Shown here: one piece after another, positions 14,113 through 15,946 of the stretch
How positions within the stretch are numbered: the stretch's first letter is position 1
Layout of the letters: each line of letters begins with the position of its first letter
Assembly: GCF_000750005.1 (NCBI RefSeq)
Contig: NZ_JPYA01000017.1
Location: 1-15,946 of the forward strand
Origin: Geobacillus icigianus
GTDB lineage: Bacteria > Bacillota > Bacilli > Bacillales > Anoxybacillaceae
Length of the DNA: 15,946 nucleotides
Direction of reading: 5' to 3'
Translations under genes and position numbers: made by a program
Notes under the pieces: model-generated
What the model was told of the DNA's origin: nothing
Database searches by the model: none
Seen by the model: the letters and a program-made list of their open reading frames with translations, nothing else

Positions 14113-14182
14113 AGACATGAACCGGACTCCTTGGTTGAAATAGCTGTGCTCAAAACTCATTCACCCAAGTAGGTTCATGTCT
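14113..14182 (+). repeat. IS701 leader hairpin, copy 2
   Basis: AGACATGAACC (14113-14123) pairs with GGTTCATGTCT (14172-14182), and the whole segment is about four-fifths identical to 2938-3006. After the hairpin the sequence no longer matches the first copy. A short frame then reads MSPQKFFATTAWPLCFFLAG, which may be the start of a different transposase that shared the leader, soon lost at the hairpin at 14303. This is a solitary 5' end. Confidence 0.55.
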
Positions 14183-14302
14183 CCCCAAAAGTTCTTCGCT
14201 ACAACAGCTTGGCCATTATGTTTCTTTCTAGCCGGAAACAAAATCTGCGAAGCTTTTTGTATGGTAAAGGCGGCCAAATGGTCAACCGTAGCCTATTTAC
14301 AA

Positions 14303-14336
14303 AAAAGGCCTGTTAGACTCACCCAACAGGCCTTTT
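14303..14336. terminator. 12-bp hairpin terminator
   Basis: AAAAGGCCTGTT (14303-14314) and AACAGGCCTTTT (14325-14336) form a perfect 12-bp stem with a 10-base loop, with A-runs before and T-rich sequence after, so it can work on both strands. No intact gene ends beside it in either direction. Confidence 0.7.
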
Positions 14337-14851
14337 CGTTTTCAGCTTTTTGGTTCGGCATCTGACCTTTTGTTACAACATTGTCAAGAGACAATAATTC
14401 ATGTCCATCCCACAACTTTCCCCTCACCGCCTCTCTTCCCTACAGCCGCAAGGGTTTTCGGGTTTTGAGGAACCAGTTGGAACAAAATACCACGAAAATA
14501 ATAAGTGTCCGTTCAATTGGAATGATTTAGGGAATTAGGGGGAAGGGATGAGGGAAACGAAACGTTGGGAAATGTCCAAGGAAATATCTGGAGGGGATAG
14601 GGAGCAGGGGTAAGGAGAGAGGAAAAATGGATGGGTATATTGGGATAAAACCTGATCCCTCAACCCTTTCCGCCCTATACCCTGTCCCCCTATCAACAGA
14701 AAAGCCCAGCATGGATCCAGGCAAAACCCTAACCACGCTCGGCTTCTTGGACATTTTTTATTGTCCCTGGACAGTTTTTATTTTCTCAGGACGGGATTTA
14801 TTAGCTGTCTACATATTAGGGTGCGAGTTAAAGAGTGACAGTTTGTAATTT
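14337..14851. other. Non-coding stretch with strand-biased composition
   Basis: No convincing gene is present; short frames near 14527-14754 and 14627-14848 lack ribosome-binding sites and have low-complexity content. From about 14521 to 14635 the + strand is strongly purine-rich, then pyrimidine-rich to about 14720. AAATGTCCAAG (14570-14580) and CTTGGACATTT (14746-14756) are an 11-bp inverted pair. The direct repeat at 14746-14787 is listed separately. Confidence 0.5.
14746..14787. repeat. Tandem 21-base direct repeat near the helicase 3' end
   Basis: Two units share GGACA, a run of T, and ATT: the first contains TTGGACATTTTTTATTGTCC and the second CTGGACAGTTTTTATTTTCT, matching at 16 of 20 bases. 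A looser relative, GTGACAGTTTGTAATTTTT, follows at about 14835-14853. Multiple short repeats of this kind occur at ends of IS21-like elements as transposase-binding sites, so this may be such an end. No istA or istB is nearby. Confidence 0.45.
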
Positions 14852-15946
14852 TTAATGGTTCCTTTTCACATTCAAAGCCTCTAATTTTTTAATCATTGCG
14901 TCGTTGAGAGGCGGGCATGAAATACATAATAAATCTTTTGCTCTACTTAAAGCCACATATAAAATTCGCGTATCCTCTTGCTCAGAATTAATGTCAGGAC
15001 TGACGAGCAAATTCACATCTTTAACTTCAGGGAGATATAAAAGAACAGATTCAAATTCTGCTCCTTTTGCTTTATGAATTGTCCTTATCTCGGTTGTTTT
15101 CTCTTCGGACAATATAAGGTTATCCACCAAGTTCCTGATAGTTATCGATTCGGAAAATTGCTTTATTTTTCCCCTAGAAATTTTCTTTATTGCAATTCCT
15201 TTCTCTATAAAAAAATCAGAAAGGGAGTTATAGAATTCGAATAAAGATTGATCAAGTGAAGTTTTCAAATCGTTTGCCAAGAATTCAAGTAAATCTACGG
15301 CCAGACTCCTTTTCATAATGGGACTTATAATTTGATTTTCTTGAAATGGATCCTTTAATTCTCCATGCCGATCAGTTTTTATTGATCTTTCTAGTTCCTT
15401 AATTGCTACTTCATACCGAGTATCTAATGTAAGCTTATATGCAGTCAAAATGGACTTGATAAAACGTTCTCTATTTGAAGAATCTGCCTCACTGAAGCTT
15501 GTCCATACTTCGCTATTTTCTGTGTTACGTAGTAATTTAACGGTGTCGTTATTTCGGGTGAGTATACAATAATCTTTTTCAAGCCCTAAACTGATCCTCA
15601 AATTGTTGAAGTTTGCTATAGCTTGATATGGACCATCTGTACATTCAATAAAATATATATCATGATTCCTATTTTCTCTCGTCGGCTTTTGCGTTAGTTG
15701 GTCTCCTTTTCTAATATGATTTAGAAAATCAACAATCTTACTGCCACATCTCCTATTGTTCTCAATCATGTAAATAATCTGATTAGGGAGAGTGAAATCA
15801 ATAAAATCTTGACGGGATGCCCCTTGAAATTCATAAATCGACTGAGCTGGATCTCCTACGACGCCAATCACTGAGCCTGAATTCCCAAGCCATTTAATTA
15901 TTTCTGTTTGAATTGGATTGGTATCTTGAAATTCATCTAAGAAAAT
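14852..15946 (-). CDS. UvrD/Rep-type helicase, C-terminal part (continues past the right edge)
   Basis: The frame is open to the window edge, giving 364 residues of the C-terminal portion of a superfamily 1A DNA helicase. Visible motifs in order are II (DEFQDT, at the very edge), III (GDPAQSIYEFQG), IV-like NNRRCGSKI, V (TIHKAKGAEFESVLLY) and VI (RILYVALSRAKDLLCI). Motif I (Walker A) must lie outside the window. The gene is very A+T rich compared with its left neighbours. Such stand-alone UvrD-like proteins include housekeeping enzymes and helicase partners of OLD-family nucleases in defence systems such as Gabija (GajB). The sequence here cannot decide; the gene upstream, beyond the right edge, would. 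The stop codon is directly followed by the repeat region at 14746-14850. Confidence 0.85.
   Translation of the reverse strand: MFLDEFQDTNPIQTEIIKWLGNSGSVIGVVGDPAQSIYEFQGASRQDFIDFTLPNQIIYMIENNRRCGSKIVDFLNHIRKGDQLTQKPTRENRNHDIYFIECTDGPYQAIANFNNLRISLGLEKDYCILTRNNDTVKLLRNTENSEVWTSFSEADSSNRERFIKSILTAYKLTLDTRYEVAIKELERSIKTDRHGELKDPFQENQIISPIMKRSLAVDLLEFLANDLKTSLDQSLFEFYNSLSDFFIEKGIAIKKISRGKIKQFSESITIRNLVDNLILSEEKTTEIRTIHKAKGAEFESVLLYLPEVKDVNLLVSPDINSEQEDTRILYVALSRAKDLLCISCPPLNDAMIKKLEALNVKRNH

Noticed and set aside
14527..14848. Open frames of 75 and 73 codons on opposite strands
   Set aside because: The content is low-complexity (Pro, Phe, Leu, Ile from purine/pyrimidine runs) with no ribosome-binding site, and they overlap each other.
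1..15946. CRISPR array, tRNA, rRNA or replication origin
   Set aside because: No regularly spaced repeat series, tRNA-like cloverleaf, rRNA segment or cluster of DnaA boxes was recognised on either strand.

Overview
The window looks like a chromosomal stretch from a thermophilic member of the Bacillaceae (Geobacillus, Parageobacillus or Anoxybacillus type). The evidence is a FeuA-type siderophore-binding protein behind a near-consensus Fur box, a metE gene behind a cobalamin riboswitch, strong GGAGG ribosome-binding sites with frequent TTG and GTG starts, and remnants of IS701, IS982, IS1634 and IS66 elements of the kind that crowd these genomes. The genus is an inference. Base composition is patchy: the helicase at the right end is very A+T rich, feuA and metE are intermediate, and the ABC-transporter operon and most IS debris are clearly G+C richer.

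Layout. 1-2810 is an iron block: a Fur box at the left edge, a leftward Sfp-type phosphopantetheinyl transferase (495-1256), a probable IS end with promoter and short ORF (1363-1598), and a leftward feuA (1823-2764) with its own Fur box. 2938-5279 is three abutting dead insertion sequences: IS701, IS982 and the 5' end of an IS1634 element. 5304-5991 is a compact leftward toxin-antitoxin operon with a Doc/Fic toxin, promoter, candidate operator and terminator. 6097-6715 is a decayed IS66 transposase carrying a clean 105-bp MITE-like insertion with a TA target duplication. 6775-9858 is a G+C-rich leftward operon: a seven- to eight-TM permease of the lactococcin-972-associated type, its ATPase, and a small single-TM protein. 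No bacteriocin precursor is visible. It sits behind a 22-bp perfect hairpin terminator. 10094-10611 is a second IS1634 copy with an internal deletion. 10619-13656 is a methionine unit: cobalamin riboswitch, terminator, metE, and an overlapping acyl-CoA thioesterase gene. 13690-14850 has no convincing gene but holds several mobile-element ends. 14852 to the right edge is the C-terminal part of a UvrD/Rep-type helicase.

Working together: the transferase could activate the carrier domains of a siderophore synthetase, perhaps lying left of the window behind the first Fur box, and FeuA would capture the ferric siderophore. FeuB/FeuC-type permeases are absent here. When cobalamin is present the riboswitch should shut off metE, assuming a cobalamin-dependent enzyme elsewhere. 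The toxin-antitoxin pair, the orphan bacteriocin-type transporter and the helicase fragment are accessory genes. I found no CRISPR array, tRNA or rRNA, and no clearly unprecedented system. The most notable signals are the MITE inside IS66, a FeuA without a lipobox cysteine, the transporter without its bacteriocin, and a 19-bp inverted pair enclosing most of the window.
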